A model generated the notes under the pieces. That model did no database searches and was not told the DNA's origin. It worked only from the letters and a program-made list of their open reading frames with translations. This document shows positions 7,055 to 14,891 of a stretch of DNA of 64,000 nt, in pieces. Position numbers and translations under genes: made by a program. The DNA is taken from contig NZ_KQ948018.1 of NCBI RefSeq assembly GCF_001513965.1, positions 327,109 to 391,108 on the forward strand, read 5' to 3'. Source of the DNA: Streptomyces cellostaticus (lineage in GTDB: Bacteria; Actinomycetota; Actinomycetes; Streptomycetales; Streptomycetaceae). The first letter of the stretch is position 1, and every line of letters begins with the position of its first letter.

Positions 7055-8668
7055 ATGACGGACTCGCAGGCCCCGGACATCACCGGCACCAACCCCCTCG
7101 CGCCCGCCCCCGAGGGCGCCCGCACCGCTGCCGACGTGGTCACCCCCGAGCTGGTGGCCCAGCTGACCAAGGGCGTCGTCGGCTCAGGCCGTACCGCCAA
7201 CCACACCCCGTTCACCGGCGAGAAGCTGGCCGACCTGCCCGAGTCCACGCCCGAGGATGTCCTGAAGGCCTACCAGGCCGCCCGCGCCGCGCAGGCGGTG
7301 TGGGAGAGGACGCCGGTGCGGCAGCGCGCCGCCGTGCTGCTCCGCTTCCACGACCTGGTGCTCGCCCGCCAGGCCGAGGTCCTCGACCTCATCCAGCTGG
7401 AGACCGGCAAGGCCCGCCTGCATGCGCACGAGGAGGTGCAGGCCGTCGCCGTCGCGGCCCGCCACTACGGCCGCAGGGCCCCCGGCTACCTGCGGCCCAA
7501 GCGGCACGCAGGCGCCATGCCCACCCTGACGAAGGTCACCGAACTCCGGCACGCGCGCGGGGTCGTCGGCCAGATCGCCCCCTGGAACTACCCCCTGGAG
7601 CTGTCCGTCGGCGACGCACTGCCCGCCTTCGTGGCCGGCAACGCGGTGGTGATGAAGCCGGACACGGAGACCTGCCTGACCGCCCTCTGGGCGCGTGACC
7701 TGCTCATCGAGGCCGGACTGCCCGCCGACGTCTTCCAGGTCGTGCTCGGCGAGGGCCCGGTCGTCGGCCCGGAGGTCGTCAGGCACGCCGACTACGTCTC
7801 CTTCACCGGCTCCACCCGCACCGGCCGCGAGGTCGCCCAGGGCGCCGCCGCCCGCCTGGTCGGCGTCTCCCTCGAACTCGGCGGCAAGAACGCCATGCTG
7901 GTGATGGACGACGCCGACATCGAGAAGGCGGCCGCCGGTGCCGTACGCGCCTGCTTCTCCTCGGCCGGCCAACTGTGCATCTCCATCGAGCGGTTGTACG
8001 TCCACGAGTCCGTCGCCGACGCCTTCCTGGAGCGCTTCGCCGCCCGCACCAGGGCCATGCGGCTCGGCAACTCCCTCGCCTACGGCGCCGACATGGGCTC
8101 GCTGGTCGGGGAACGGCAGCTGAAGACCGTCGAACGGCATGTGGAGGAAGCCGTCGCCAAGGGCGCGAAGGTGGTCGCGGGCGGCGTGTCCCGCCCGGAC
8201 ATCGGCCCGTACTTCTTCGAGCCGACCATCCTCGACGGCGTGGAGGACTCCATGGCCGTGTGCGAGGAGGAGACCTTCGGCCCTGTCGTCTCCGTCTACC
8301 GCTTCAAGACGGACGACGAGGCGGTCGAGCGCGCCAACTCCACGTCGTACGGCCTGAACGCGTCCGTGTGGACCAAGAGCGCCCGCCGCGGCCAGGACAT
8401 CGCCTCCCGGCTGCGCACCGGCACGGTCAACGTCAACGAGGGCTACGCGCCCGCCTACGGCAGCGTCCAGTCCCCGATGGGCGGCATGAAGGACTCCGGC
8501 CTCGGCCGCCGCCACGGCTCCGAGGGCATCCTCAAGTACACGGAGGCCCAGACGGTGGCCCAGCAGCGGTTGCTGCCGATGGCGCCGTCACTCGGCATGG
8601 ACGACGAGAAGTACGCCCAGTTCATGAGCCGCAGCCTCCGGCTCATGAAGGCATTCCGGTTCAGGTAA
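7055..8668 (+). CDS. Succinate-semialdehyde dehydrogenase-type aldehyde dehydrogenase
   Basis: A 537-residue NAD(P)-dependent aldehyde dehydrogenase. The general-base glutamate is in LELGGKNAM (E274) and the catalytic cysteine in SAGQLCIS (C308). The cofactor region reads PWNYPLEL and, further on, FTGSTRTGREVA. The C-terminal half contains ETFGPVVSVYRF. The family is closest to actinobacterial succinic-semialdehyde dehydrogenases, which oxidise succinate semialdehyde to succinate in the GABA shunt, although family resemblance alone does not fix the substrate. It is followed 100 bp later by a GMC oxidoreductase in the same direction, so an alcohol-to-aldehyde-to-acid sequence is conceivable. 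The ATG at 7055 is chosen because of the -10 element 7 bp upstream. Confidence 0.88.
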   Translation: MTDSQAPDITGTNPLAPAPEGARTAADVVTPELVAQLTKGVVGSGRTANHTPFTGEKLADLPESTPEDVLKAYQAARAAQAVWERTPVRQRAAVLLRFHDLVLARQAEVLDLIQLETGKARLHAHEEVQAVAVAARHYGRRAPGYLRPKRHAGAMPTLTKVTELRHARGVVGQIAPWNYPLELSVGDALPAFVAGNAVVMKPDTETCLTALWARDLLIEAGLPADVFQVVLGEGPVVGPEVVRHADYVSFTGSTRTGREVAQGAAARLVGVSLELGGKNAMLVMDDADIEKAAAGAVRACFSSAGQLCISIERLYVHESVADAFLERFAARTRAMRLGNSLAYGADMGSLVGERQLKTVERHVEEAVAKGAKVVAGGVSRPDIGPYFFEPTILDGVEDSMAVCEEETFGPVVSVYRFKTDDEAVERANSTSYGLNASVWTKSARRGQDIASRLRTGTVNVNEGYAPAYGSVQSPMGGMKDSGLGRRHGSEGILKYTEAQTVAQQRLLPMAPSLGMDDEKYAQFMSRSLRLMKAFRFR

Positions 8669-8768
8669 CCCACCTGAGGGACGCGGGGCTGTATCGATAT
8701 GCGGCTCCGCCGCGTGAGCGCGAGAAACCACAGACAACCCGCACGCGAAACTCAACGAGGAGATCCCC

Positions 8769-10547
8769 GTGCCCCAGGACGCTTACGACTACGACGTCCT
8801 TGTCATAGGCTCAGGCTTCGGCGGCTCGGTATCCGCCCTGCGCCTGACAGAAAAGGGCTACAAGGTCGGCGTGCTGGAGGCGGGACGCCGCTACACGCGT
8901 GAGGCTCTCCCGCGCAACTCCTGGGACCTGAAGAACTACCTGTGGGCTCCCAAGCTCGGCTGCTACGGAATCCAGCGCATCCACCTGCTGGGCAACGTCA
9001 TGGTGCTGGCGGGCGCAGGCGTCGGCGGCGGCTCGCTCAACTACGCCAACACCCTCTACGTGCCGCCGAAGGCCTTCTTCGACGACCCCCAGTGGCGGGA
9101 CATCACCGACTGGCAGGAGGAGCTGAAGCCGTACTACGACCAGGCCCAGCGCATGCTCGGCGTGCGGCTCAACCCGACCATGACCCCCTCCGACGTGCAC
9201 CTGAAGGCGGCGGCACAGCGGATGGGCGTCGGCGACACCTTCCACCTCGCGCCGGTCGGCGTGTTCTTCGGCGACGGCAAGGACGCCGACGGGACGGCCA
9301 AGGCCAAGCCGGGCGGGCAGGCGGACGACCCGTACTTCGGCGGGGCCGGTCCGTCCCGCAAGGCCTGCACCGAGTGCGGCGAGTGCATGACCGGCTGCCG
9401 GCACGGCGCGAAGAACACCCTCAACGAGAACTACCTGTACCTCGCCGAGAAGGCCGGCGCGGTGGTCCATCCCATGACGACGGTCGTGTCCGTCACGGAC
9501 GACTCGCGGGGCGGGTACGCGGTGGCGACGCTGCCGACGGACGAGAAGAAGAAGGGCAAGGGGCGGCTCTTCACCGCGCGGAAGGTCGTGATCGCGGCCG
9601 GCACCTACGGCACCCAGAGCCTGCTGCACCGCATGAAGGCCGGCGGGCAGCTCCCGTACCTCTCCGCCCGCCTCGGCGACCTGACCCGCACCAACTCCGA
9701 GGCGCTGGTCGGCGCGCAGACGGACAACCGCCGCTACCGCAAGGCCACCGGCGAACCGAGGGCCGACTTCACGCGCGGGGTCGCCATCACGTCCTCCGTC
9801 CACCCCGACGAGAACACCCACATCGAGCCCGTCCGCTACGGCAAGGGCTCCAACTCGATGGGCGGCCTGTCGATCCTCCAGGTCCCCTACGCCGAGGGCT
9901 CCTCGCGCGTCCTGGCCTGGCTGGCGAACGCGGCCCGCCACCCCCTGCTGGTCGCCCGCTCCCTGTCCAACCGGCGCTGGTCGGAGCGGACCATCATCGG
10001 CCTGGTGATGCAGTCGCTGGACAACTCGCTGACGACGTACCTGAAGCCCGGCGGCGTCGGCAAGGGCCTGCTCACCGCCCGGCAGGGCCACGGCGCGCCG
10101 AACCCCAAGCAGATCAAGGCCGCCTCGGAGGCGGCATCGGCCCTCGCCGCCGAGATCAACGGCTTCGCCGGCAGCAACGTCGGCGAGCTGATGGGCACCC
10201 CGCTGACCGCGCACTTCCTCGGCGGCTGCCCCATCGGCGACTCCGCGGAGACCGGCGTGATCGACCCGTACCACCGGCTCTACGGCCACCCCGGCATCTC
10301 GGTGGTGGACGGCGCCGCGGTCTCGGCCAACCTGGGTGTGAACCCGTCGCTGACGATCACCGCACAGGCCGAGCGGGCGATGTCGTACTGGCCGAACAAG
10401 GACGAGGAGGATCAGCGTCCGGCGCCGGGAGCGGCGTACGAGCGGCTGAAGCCGGTGGAGCCGCGGAACCCGGCGGTCCCCGCGGACGCGTTCGGCGCGC
10501 TGAAGCTGCCGTTCCTGGGGATCCCGGCGGTGCCGCCGAAGAAGTAG
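8769..10547 (+). CDS. GMC-family FAD-dependent oxidoreductase
   Basis: A 592-residue protein starting with GTG after an AACGAGGAG ribosome-binding site. The dinucleotide-binding motif VIGSGFGGSVSAL is at residues 13-25 with the acidic strand end VLEAGRRY. A cysteine-rich segment, CTECGECMTGCRHGAKN (about residues 200-216), resembles those in cholesterol-oxidase-like GMC enzymes and could hold an iron-sulfur or structural metal site. The C-terminal GMC signature includes HFLGGCPIG and VNPSLTITAQAERA. It probably oxidises an alcohol or sterol-like substrate in the cytoplasm; no signal peptide is present. It likely forms an operon with the preceding aldehyde dehydrogenase and ends at the terminator at 10566-10603. 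Confidence 0.87.
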   Translation: MPQDAYDYDVLVIGSGFGGSVSALRLTEKGYKVGVLEAGRRYTREALPRNSWDLKNYLWAPKLGCYGIQRIHLLGNVMVLAGAGVGGGSLNYANTLYVPPKAFFDDPQWRDITDWQEELKPYYDQAQRMLGVRLNPTMTPSDVHLKAAAQRMGVGDTFHLAPVGVFFGDGKDADGTAKAKPGGQADDPYFGGAGPSRKACTECGECMTGCRHGAKNTLNENYLYLAEKAGAVVHPMTTVVSVTDDSRGGYAVATLPTDEKKKGKGRLFTARKVVIAAGTYGTQSLLHRMKAGGQLPYLSARLGDLTRTNSEALVGAQTDNRRYRKATGEPRADFTRGVAITSSVHPDENTHIEPVRYGKGSNSMGGLSILQVPYAEGSSRVLAWLANAARHPLLVARSLSNRRWSERTIIGLVMQSLDNSLTTYLKPGGVGKGLLTARQGHGAPNPKQIKAASEAASALAAEINGFAGSNVGELMGTPLTAHFLGGCPIGDSAETGVIDPYHRLYGHPGISVVDGAAVSANLGVNPSLTITAQAERAMSYWPNKDEEDQRPAPGAAYERLKPVEPRNPAVPADAFGALKLPFLGIPAVPPKK

Positions 10548-10565
10548 CCGGACCGGGAAAAGCGA

Positions 10566-10610
10566 CGGGTGACCTGCATCCCCCTCCGAACGCAGGTCAC
10601 CCGCTTCTTA
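10566..10610 (+). terminator. Rho-independent terminator after GMC gene
   Basis: A perfect 12-bp stem CGGGTGACCTGC (10566-10577) / GCAGGTCACCCG (10592-10603) has a 14-base loop and is followed by CTTCTTA. It begins 19 bp after the GMC stop codon. Confidence 0.75.
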
Positions 10611-10713
10611 CCGTCTTCTGATCCGGCAGCAGGTTTGATCAGTGAGGACCCCGGACGGTTGCCCCGCCTCGCGGAATTTCCCTGTGAAGTGAGTCACGCA
10701 CGATGAGCGCGAC
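10604..10713 (+). other. Gene-free stretch between two terminators; possible small RNA
   Basis: This is about 110 bp between the GMC terminator and another strong plus-strand terminator. It holds no credible coding frame. It contains GTG-AAGTGA-GTCAC at 10684-10697, which fits the GTG-N6-GNCAC site I recall for Streptomyces Crp. The need for a second terminator suggests a short transcript starts here, but no good promoter hexamers were found. Confidence 0.3.
10683..10698. promoter_or_regulatory. Candidate Crp-type site
   Basis: TGTGA-AGTGAG-TCACG fits the TGTGA-N6-TCACA Crp pattern and the GTG-N6-GNCAC version reported for Streptomyces (from memory). It lies just upstream of the isolated terminator at 10714. 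Confidence 0.35.
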
Positions 10714-10753
10714 GAAGGGCCCCGCGGAACTTGAGCCGCGGGGCCCTTCTTTT
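10714..10753 (+). terminator. Strong isolated rho-independent terminator
   Basis: A perfect 14-bp stem GAAGGGCCCCGCGG (10714-10727) / CCGCGGGGCCCTTC (10736-10749) with an 8-base loop, followed by TTTT. The T-run is only on the plus strand. No gene ends nearby except GMC, which already has its own terminator. Confidence 0.75.
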
Positions 10754-11204
10754 CGTCAGCACCGACGTCAGGGCAGCGTCGGTGCCTGGAAGCGGCGCCG
10801 GGGGGTTGCGCCGCTGGCTCTGTGGCCTCGACCGCAGGCGGACAGGCGGTGGAGCAGTGCCGTTGTCTGCGCGGGGACTTGGGGGCTTCTACGCATCGTG
10901 CTGGATGGTGGAGGCATCCGCAACCGTTTGACCCGGCACTGGTGCATTTTTGCAATTTTCCGCCGGTCGGCCCCGGGCGTCCCCGGGGCCGACCGTTCTC
11001 TTGGGTGACCGGGCTGCTGTCCCCTGCCGTCCGGTCACTTTCCTGGAGCGAGGTCCCACGACGCACGGCACGACCCGTACGTCTCATCGCTCCAGCGAGC
11101 CACGCGTGGTTCTGTCGGGCCCGCCCCTGGCTGGCACGGACAACCGACTCAACGAAGCGTGCGCGGGCCGGTCACGCGCCGTACGGGTGAGACCGGGACC
11201 GAAC
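10754..11204. other. Gene-free region with hairpins and a possible short transcript
   Basis: No reading frame here has a plausible product. A 9-bp hairpin lies at 10759-10785. A promoter-like pair TTGACC-N17-TGCAAT (10928-10956) is followed within about 8 bp by a 13-bp GC hairpin at 10964-10995 with TTCTCTT after it. That arrangement could give a very short or immediately terminated plus-strand RNA. Nothing convincing was seen from 11000 to 11204. Confidence 0.35.
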
Positions 11205-11471
11205 TCAGATGCGACCCCGGCACAGCTCCAGCAGGGTCATCGCGAAGGCGGTGCCCGGCTTGCCGAGGGCCTCGCGGTAGCGGCCGAGGATCTCCATCTC
11301 GCGGGAGAGGTGCACGCGCCGGCCGCCCGAGGCGATACGGGTCTCCTGCACGACGGCGGACACGGCCATCCGCTCCTGGATCAGGCCGATGATCCGGTCG
11401 TCGAGCGCGTCGATGCGCTCGCGGGCGTCGGCGATGGTCTGTTCCGCGCCGGTGGTCGTCACGGTGGTCAT
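11205..11471 (-). CDS. Chorismate mutase, AroQ-delta type
   Basis: An 88-residue all-helical chorismate mutase converting chorismate to prephenate, the entry to phenylalanine and tyrosine synthesis. Helix 1 carries the catalytic arginine region DARERIDALDDRIIGLIQ. The block RIASGGRRVHLSREMEILGR matches the M. tuberculosis Rv0948c type (RMASGGTRLVHSREM, from memory). That enzyme is weakly active alone and is activated and feedback-controlled in complex with DAHP synthase. The C-terminus here ends CRGRI, shorter than the RLGH tail of the M. tuberculosis enzyme. The start is the ATG at 11471, with AGGAG 7 bases upstream; longer frames run through the attenuator. A Phe/Tyr leader peptide and terminator hairpin lie just upstream. 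Confidence 0.9.
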   Translation of the reverse strand: MTTVTTTGAEQTIADARERIDALDDRIIGLIQERMAVSAVVQETRIASGGRRVHLSREMEILGRYREALGKPGTAFAMTLLELCRGRI

Positions 11472-11532
11472 GTCGGGGCTCCTCGGGAGGTGATCGGCGG
11501 ATGCCCCGGAACGAAAGGCCACGGAAAACGAC

Positions 11533-11565
11533 AGGCGCCCCGGGCCTTGTCGGCCCGGGGCGCCT
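11533..11565 (-). terminator. Attenuator hairpin upstream of chorismate mutase
   Basis: A perfect 14-bp stem AGGCGCCCCGGGCC / GGCCCGGGGCGCCT with a 5-base loop, read leftward and followed by GTCGTTTTC. It lies between the leader peptide (11588-11659) and the chorismate mutase start (11471), as expected for a transcription attenuator. CGGCCCG inside the leader frame (AAC CGG CCC GCC codons) can pair with CGGGCCG of the terminator arm to form a competing structure. Confidence 0.65.
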
Positions 11566-11587
11566 GGGAAGTCGCTTGGCGTTCGGC

Positions 11588-11659
11588 TCAAGCAGCACGA
11601 CCATGGCATCCGGCGGGCCGGTTGCCATAGGTAAAGAAGCGGGTCGTCTGCGTAAGCAC
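11588..11659 (-). CDS. Leader peptide with Phe-Phe-Thr-Tyr codons
   Basis: A 23-codon frame starts at GTG (11659), contains TTC TTT ACC TAT (Phe-Phe-Thr-Tyr) at codons 8-11 and ends with TGA at 11590-11588. It begins 6 bp after a -10-like CATACT (11666-11671), so it would be translated from a leaderless transcript. The control amino acids are the two end products made from chorismate mutase's product. The order leader frame, antiterminator option, terminator hairpin and biosynthetic gene is the classic attenuator layout. Peptide translation is inferred, not shown. Confidence 0.6.
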   Translation of the reverse strand: MLTQTTRFFTYGNRPAGCHGRAA

Positions 11660-11665
11660 GACCTC

Positions 11666-11671
11666 AGTATG
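11666..11671 (-). promoter_or_regulatory. -10 element for leader peptide and chorismate mutase
   Basis: CATACT on the minus strand ends 6 bp before the leader GTG. No clear -35 was found. Confidence 0.4.
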
Positions 11672-11797
11672 CCACGCCACCTGCACGCCCCAGACAGCCG
11701 GACAGGACGGCATACTCCGCCGGTCCGGGGCGGGTGGGGTCGCTTTCCGGGGCCGCATTCCGCCGGCCCGGGTCGGGCGGTGGGTGGGCACAGGTAA

Positions 11798-11830
11798 CGG
11801 GGTCCGGGGGCGGAGCCCCCGGGAGGACGG
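11798..11830. repeat. Streptomyces dispersed intergenic GGGGCGGAGCCCC element
   Basis: The GGGGTCCGGGGGCGGAGCCCCC core and its flanks resemble a very common Streptomyces intergenic palindrome (from memory). It lies upstream of the guaA promoter. A related element with an inverted core is at 32318-32416. Confidence 0.5.
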
Positions 11831-11854
11831 CGAGGTCACCCACGCCCACCCCGG

Positions 11855-11860
11855 TAGAAT
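11855..11860 (+). promoter_or_regulatory. -10 element (TAGAAT) of guaA
   Basis: A consensus TAGAAT lies 41 bp before the guaA GTG. The matching -35 region (about 11831-11837) is GC-rich and not recognisable. Confidence 0.55.
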
Positions 11861-11901
11861 CGGTAAACACCAGACCCCGCCCAACCGCCGGAAGGCACCC
11901 C

Positions 11902-13482
11902 GTGTCATCAGCGACCCAGTCTGCCGCCACCCCCGACACCGTCCTGGTCGTCGACTTCGGCGCGCAGTACGCCCAGCTCATCGCCCGTCGCGTCCGCGAG
12001 GCGCGGGTCTACAGCGAGATCGTGCCGAGCACCATGCCGGCCCAGGAGATGCTCGCCAAGAACCCCGCGGCGATCATCCTCTCCGGCGGCCCCTCGTCCG
12101 TGTACGAGGAGGGCGCCCCCCGCCTCGGCCGCGAGCTCTTCGAGGCCGGCGTCCCCGTCTTCGGCATGTGTTACGGCTTCCAGCTGATGGCACAGGTCCT
12201 CGGCGGCACCGTCGACAACACCGGCGCCCGCGAGTACGGCCGTACCGACCTGCACGTCTCCCGCACGTCCTCCACCCTCTTCGAGGGCACCCCGGCCGAG
12301 CAGCACGTGTGGATGTCGCACGGCGACGCCTGCTCCGCCGCCCCCGAGGGCTTCACGGTCTCCGCGTCCACGGACGTCGTCCCGGTCGCCGCCTTCGAGA
12401 ACGACGAGAAGAAGCTCTACGGCGTCCAGTACCACCCCGAGGTCATGCACTCCACGCACGGCCAGCAGGTCCTGGAGCACTTCCTGTACCGCGGCGCGGG
12501 CCTGACCCCGTCCTGGACCACCGGCAACGTGATCGAGGAGCAGGTCGCCGCGATCCGCGAGCAGGTCGGCGACAAGCGCGCGATCTGCGGTCTGTCCGGC
12601 GGCGTGGACTCCGCCGTCGCCGCCGCCCTCGTCGCCCGCGCCATCGGCGACCAGCTGACCTGCGTGTACGTCGACCACGGCCTGATGCGCAAGGGCGAGA
12701 CCGAGCAAGTCGAGAAGGACTTCGTGGCCGCGACCGGCGTCAAGCTGGTCGTCGTCGACGCCGAGGAGCGCTTCCTCACCGCGCTCAAGGGCGTCAGCGA
12801 GCCCGAGGAGAAGCGGAAGATCATCGGCCGCGAGTTCATCCGCGTCTTCGAGCAGGCGCAGGCCGAGATCATCGCCGACGAGGGCCCGGCCGTGGAGTTC
12901 CTGGTCCAGGGCACGCTGTACCCGGACGTGGTCGAGTCCGGCGGCGGCACCGGCACCGCCAACATCAAGTCGCACCACAACGTCGGCGGCCTCCCCGAGG
13001 ACCTGGAGTTCCAGCTCATCGAGCCGCTCCGCAAGCTGTTCAAGGACGAGGTCCGGATGGTCGGCCAGGAGCTGGGCCTGCCCGAGGAGATCGTCCAGCG
13101 CCAGCCCTTCCCGGGCCCCGGCCTCGGCATCCGTATCGTCGGCGAGGTCACCAAGGAGCGCCTGGACCTGCTCCGCGACGCCGACGCCATCGCCCGCGAG
13201 GAGCTGACCGCGGCCGGCCTCGACCGGGACATCTGGCAGTGCCCGGTGGTCCTGCTCGCGGACGTCCGCTCGGTCGGCGTCCAGGGCGACGGCCGCACCT
13301 ACGGCCACCCGATCGTCCTGCGCCCGGTCTCCTCCGAGGACGCCATGACCGCCGACTGGTCGCGGCTGCCGTACGACGTCCTGGCCCGCATCTCGACCCG
13401 GATCACCAACGAGGTCCGGGACGTCAACCGCGTCGTCCTCGACGTGACCTCGAAGCCCCCGGGCACCATCGAGTGGGAGTAA
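11902..13482 (+). CDS. guaA: GMP synthase (glutamine-hydrolysing)
   Basis: A 526-residue enzyme converting XMP, glutamine and ATP to GMP. The class I glutamine amidotransferase domain comes first: [15 protein letters not shown], the nucleophile C90 in FGMCYGFQL, and YHPEVMHS. The ATP-pyrophosphatase domain has the P-loop SGGVDS at residues 232-237. The C-terminal dimerisation domain ends in [10 protein letters not shown]. The start is the GTG at 11902, with GGAAGG 6 bases upstream; the frame extends further up but has no ribosome-binding site there. Length and domains are complete. It is convergent with the next gene at a gap of only 12 bp. Confidence 0.97.
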   Translation: MSSATQSAATPDTVLVVDFGAQYAQLIARRVREARVYSEIVPSTMPAQEMLAKNPAAIILSGGPSSVYEEGAPRLGRELFEAGVPVFGMCYGFQLMAQVLGGTVDNTGAREYGRTDLHVSRTSSTLFEGTPAEQHVWMSHGDACSAAPEGFTVSASTDVVPVAAFENDEKKLYGVQYHPEVMHSTHGQQVLEHFLYRGAGLTPSWTTGNVIEEQVAAIREQVGDKRAICGLSGGVDSAVAAALVARAIGDQLTCVYVDHGLMRKGETEQVEKDFVAATGVKLVVVDAEERFLTALKGVSEPEEKRKIIGREFIRVFEQAQAEIIADEGPAVEFLVQGTLYPDVVESGGGTGTANIKSHHNVGGLPEDLEFQLIEPLRKLFKDEVRMVGQELGLPEEIVQRQPFPGPGLGIRIVGEVTKERLDLLRDADAIAREELTAAGLDRDIWQCPVVLLADVRSVGVQGDGRTYGHPIVLRPVSSEDAMTADWSRLPYDVLARISTRITNEVRDVNRVVLDVTSKPPGTIEWE

Positions 13483-13494
13483 GCCTTTTGAGGC

Positions 13495-13956
13495 TCAGGT
13501 CCGCTTGAGGGTCCGCACCGGCTCTCCGGGCTTCCAGACCTGGGTGACCAGGTACTTCTCGTCCTCGACGTAGGTCCGTACGACCTCCGTCAACTCGGTG
13601 CGGAAGAGGTGGAACGGCTGCGGCGGTTCCACCTCTTCGACGTATGCCGCCCTGGTCTCGCCGTCCTCGACCTCGAACGCCCGGCCGCTGACCCGCACGT
13701 CCCCGCTGCCCACGTCGGCCCCCGGATTCGCCTGGAGCGCGAAGCGCGGGTCGCGCAGCAGGTCCAGAGCCTTCAGGGAGTCCGGCATCATGCCGAGCCA
13801 CAGCTCTCCGCCCAGGAAACGGACCTCCAGGCCGGACGTGCGGGGGGACCCGTCCCTGCGCAGGGTCGCGAGGACGTGGTGCCGGTAGGCGCCGAAGCGC
13901 TCCTCGGCGAACGCTGCCAGTTCGGATGCGGCGGTGGTGAAGGCTGCCCAGTTCAT
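13495..13956 (-). CDS. Pyridoxamine 5'-phosphate oxidase-family protein
   Basis: A 153-residue split-barrel flavin-binding protein. The core reads HHVLATLRRDGSPRTSGLEV, then ELWLGMMPDSLKALDLLRDP and RVSGRAFEVED, the usual arrangement of small PPOX/FMN- or F420-binding proteins in actinobacteria. These act on varied substrates, and this sequence does not identify one. The start is the ATG at 13956, preceded by TGGAGC; a longer frame to 14016 has no ribosome-binding site. It is convergent with guaA and divergent from the aldolase-type gene at 14097. Confidence 0.8.
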   Translation of the reverse strand: MNWAAFTTAASELAAFAEERFGAYRHHVLATLRRDGSPRTSGLEVRFLGGELWLGMMPDSLKALDLLRDPRFALQANPGADVGSGDVRVSGRAFEVEDGETRAAYVEEVEPPQPFHLFRTELTEVVRTYVEDEKYLVTQVWKPGEPVRTLKRT

Positions 13957-14096
13957 ACGCTCCAGTCTCACCGGCAAACCGGACAACCTCTGTCGTGTAT
14001 TCGCTGCGTACGCCATCTTTACAAAACAGCTCTGCCCTTTTGCGCTGACCGGCGGTAACTTCCGGCTCGTACGGCAATCCCCCCGCTGGAGGACCT

Positions 14097-14891
14097 ATGC
14101 ACGGGCCCACCCCGCCCCTGCCGCTGCCCACCGACCGGCTGCAGTTCGCCATGCCGCCGATGCACGACTCGGTCGAGGACGAACGCCGGCACCGCAAGGA
14201 GCGGCTCGCGGGTGCCCTGCGGATCTTCGGGCGCGCCGGATTCGAGGACGGGGTGTCGGGACACATCACCGCGCGCGACCCCGAGTTCAGCGACTGCTTC
14301 TGGGTCAACCCGTTCGGGATGCCGTTCAAGCACGTCACCGTCAGCGACCTCGTCCTCGCCAACCAGGACGGGCAGGTGGTCGAGGGCCGCTACCACGTCA
14401 ACCAGGCCGCGTTCACCGTGCACGCCCAGGTCCACGCCGCCCGTCCCGACGTCGTCGCCGTCGCCCACTGCCACTCCGTGCACGGCCGGGCCGTCGCCGC
14501 ACTCGGCGACCTCATCGACCCCATCACCCAGGAGAGCTGCGCCTTCTACGAGGACGTGGCGCTCTACGACGCCTACACCGGCGTCACCGTCGACGCCGAG
14601 GAGGGCCGCCGGATCGCCGCAGCGCTCGGCTCCCGCAAGGCGCTCGTGCTGCGCAACCACGGGCCGCTGACCGTCGGCGACTCGGTGGACGCGGCGGCCT
14701 GGTGGTTCATGTCCCTGGAGCGGTCCTGCCAGGTGCAGCTGATGGCCAAGGCGGCCGGCCGCCCGGTCCTCATCGACCACAAACAGGCCGTCGCCACCCG
14801 CGAACAACTCGGCGGCGACCTGGTGGCCTGGATCAACTACCAGCCGCTGTGGCAGGACATCAGCCGCAGCGAACCGGACCTGCTCAGCTGA
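14097..14891 (+). CDS. Class II aldolase/adducin-family protein
   Basis: A 264-residue cytoplasmic protein with the class II aldolase fold. Metal-binding histidines are in AHCHSVHGRA (about residue 123) and LVLRNHGPL; GVSGHITARDPE is the phosphate/substrate-binding loop near residue 53. Known members include L-fuculose-phosphate aldolase and decarboxylases; eukaryote-like adducin-family relatives such as this often have no assigned substrate. The start ATG follows GGAGG (14088-14092) by 4 bases. Its last 8 bp overlap the convergent DUF4429 gene. There are no neighbouring sugar genes, so the reaction is unassigned. Confidence 0.82.
   Translation: MHGPTPPLPLPTDRLQFAMPPMHDSVEDERRHRKERLAGALRIFGRAGFEDGVSGHITARDPEFSDCFWVNPFGMPFKHVTVSDLVLANQDGQVVEGRYHVNQAAFTVHAQVHAARPDVVAVAHCHSVHGRAVAALGDLIDPITQESCAFYEDVALYDAYTGVTVDAEEGRRIAAALGSRKALVLRNHGPLTVGDSVDAAAWWFMSLERSCQVQLMAKAAGRPVLIDHKQAVATREQLGGDLVAWINYQPLWQDISRSEPDLLS

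Noticed and set aside
10608..11087. Overlapping open frames on both strands in the gene-free zone
   Set aside because: They run through perfect terminator hairpins, have no ribosome-binding sites and give low-complexity Arg/Pro/Gly products without family resemblance.
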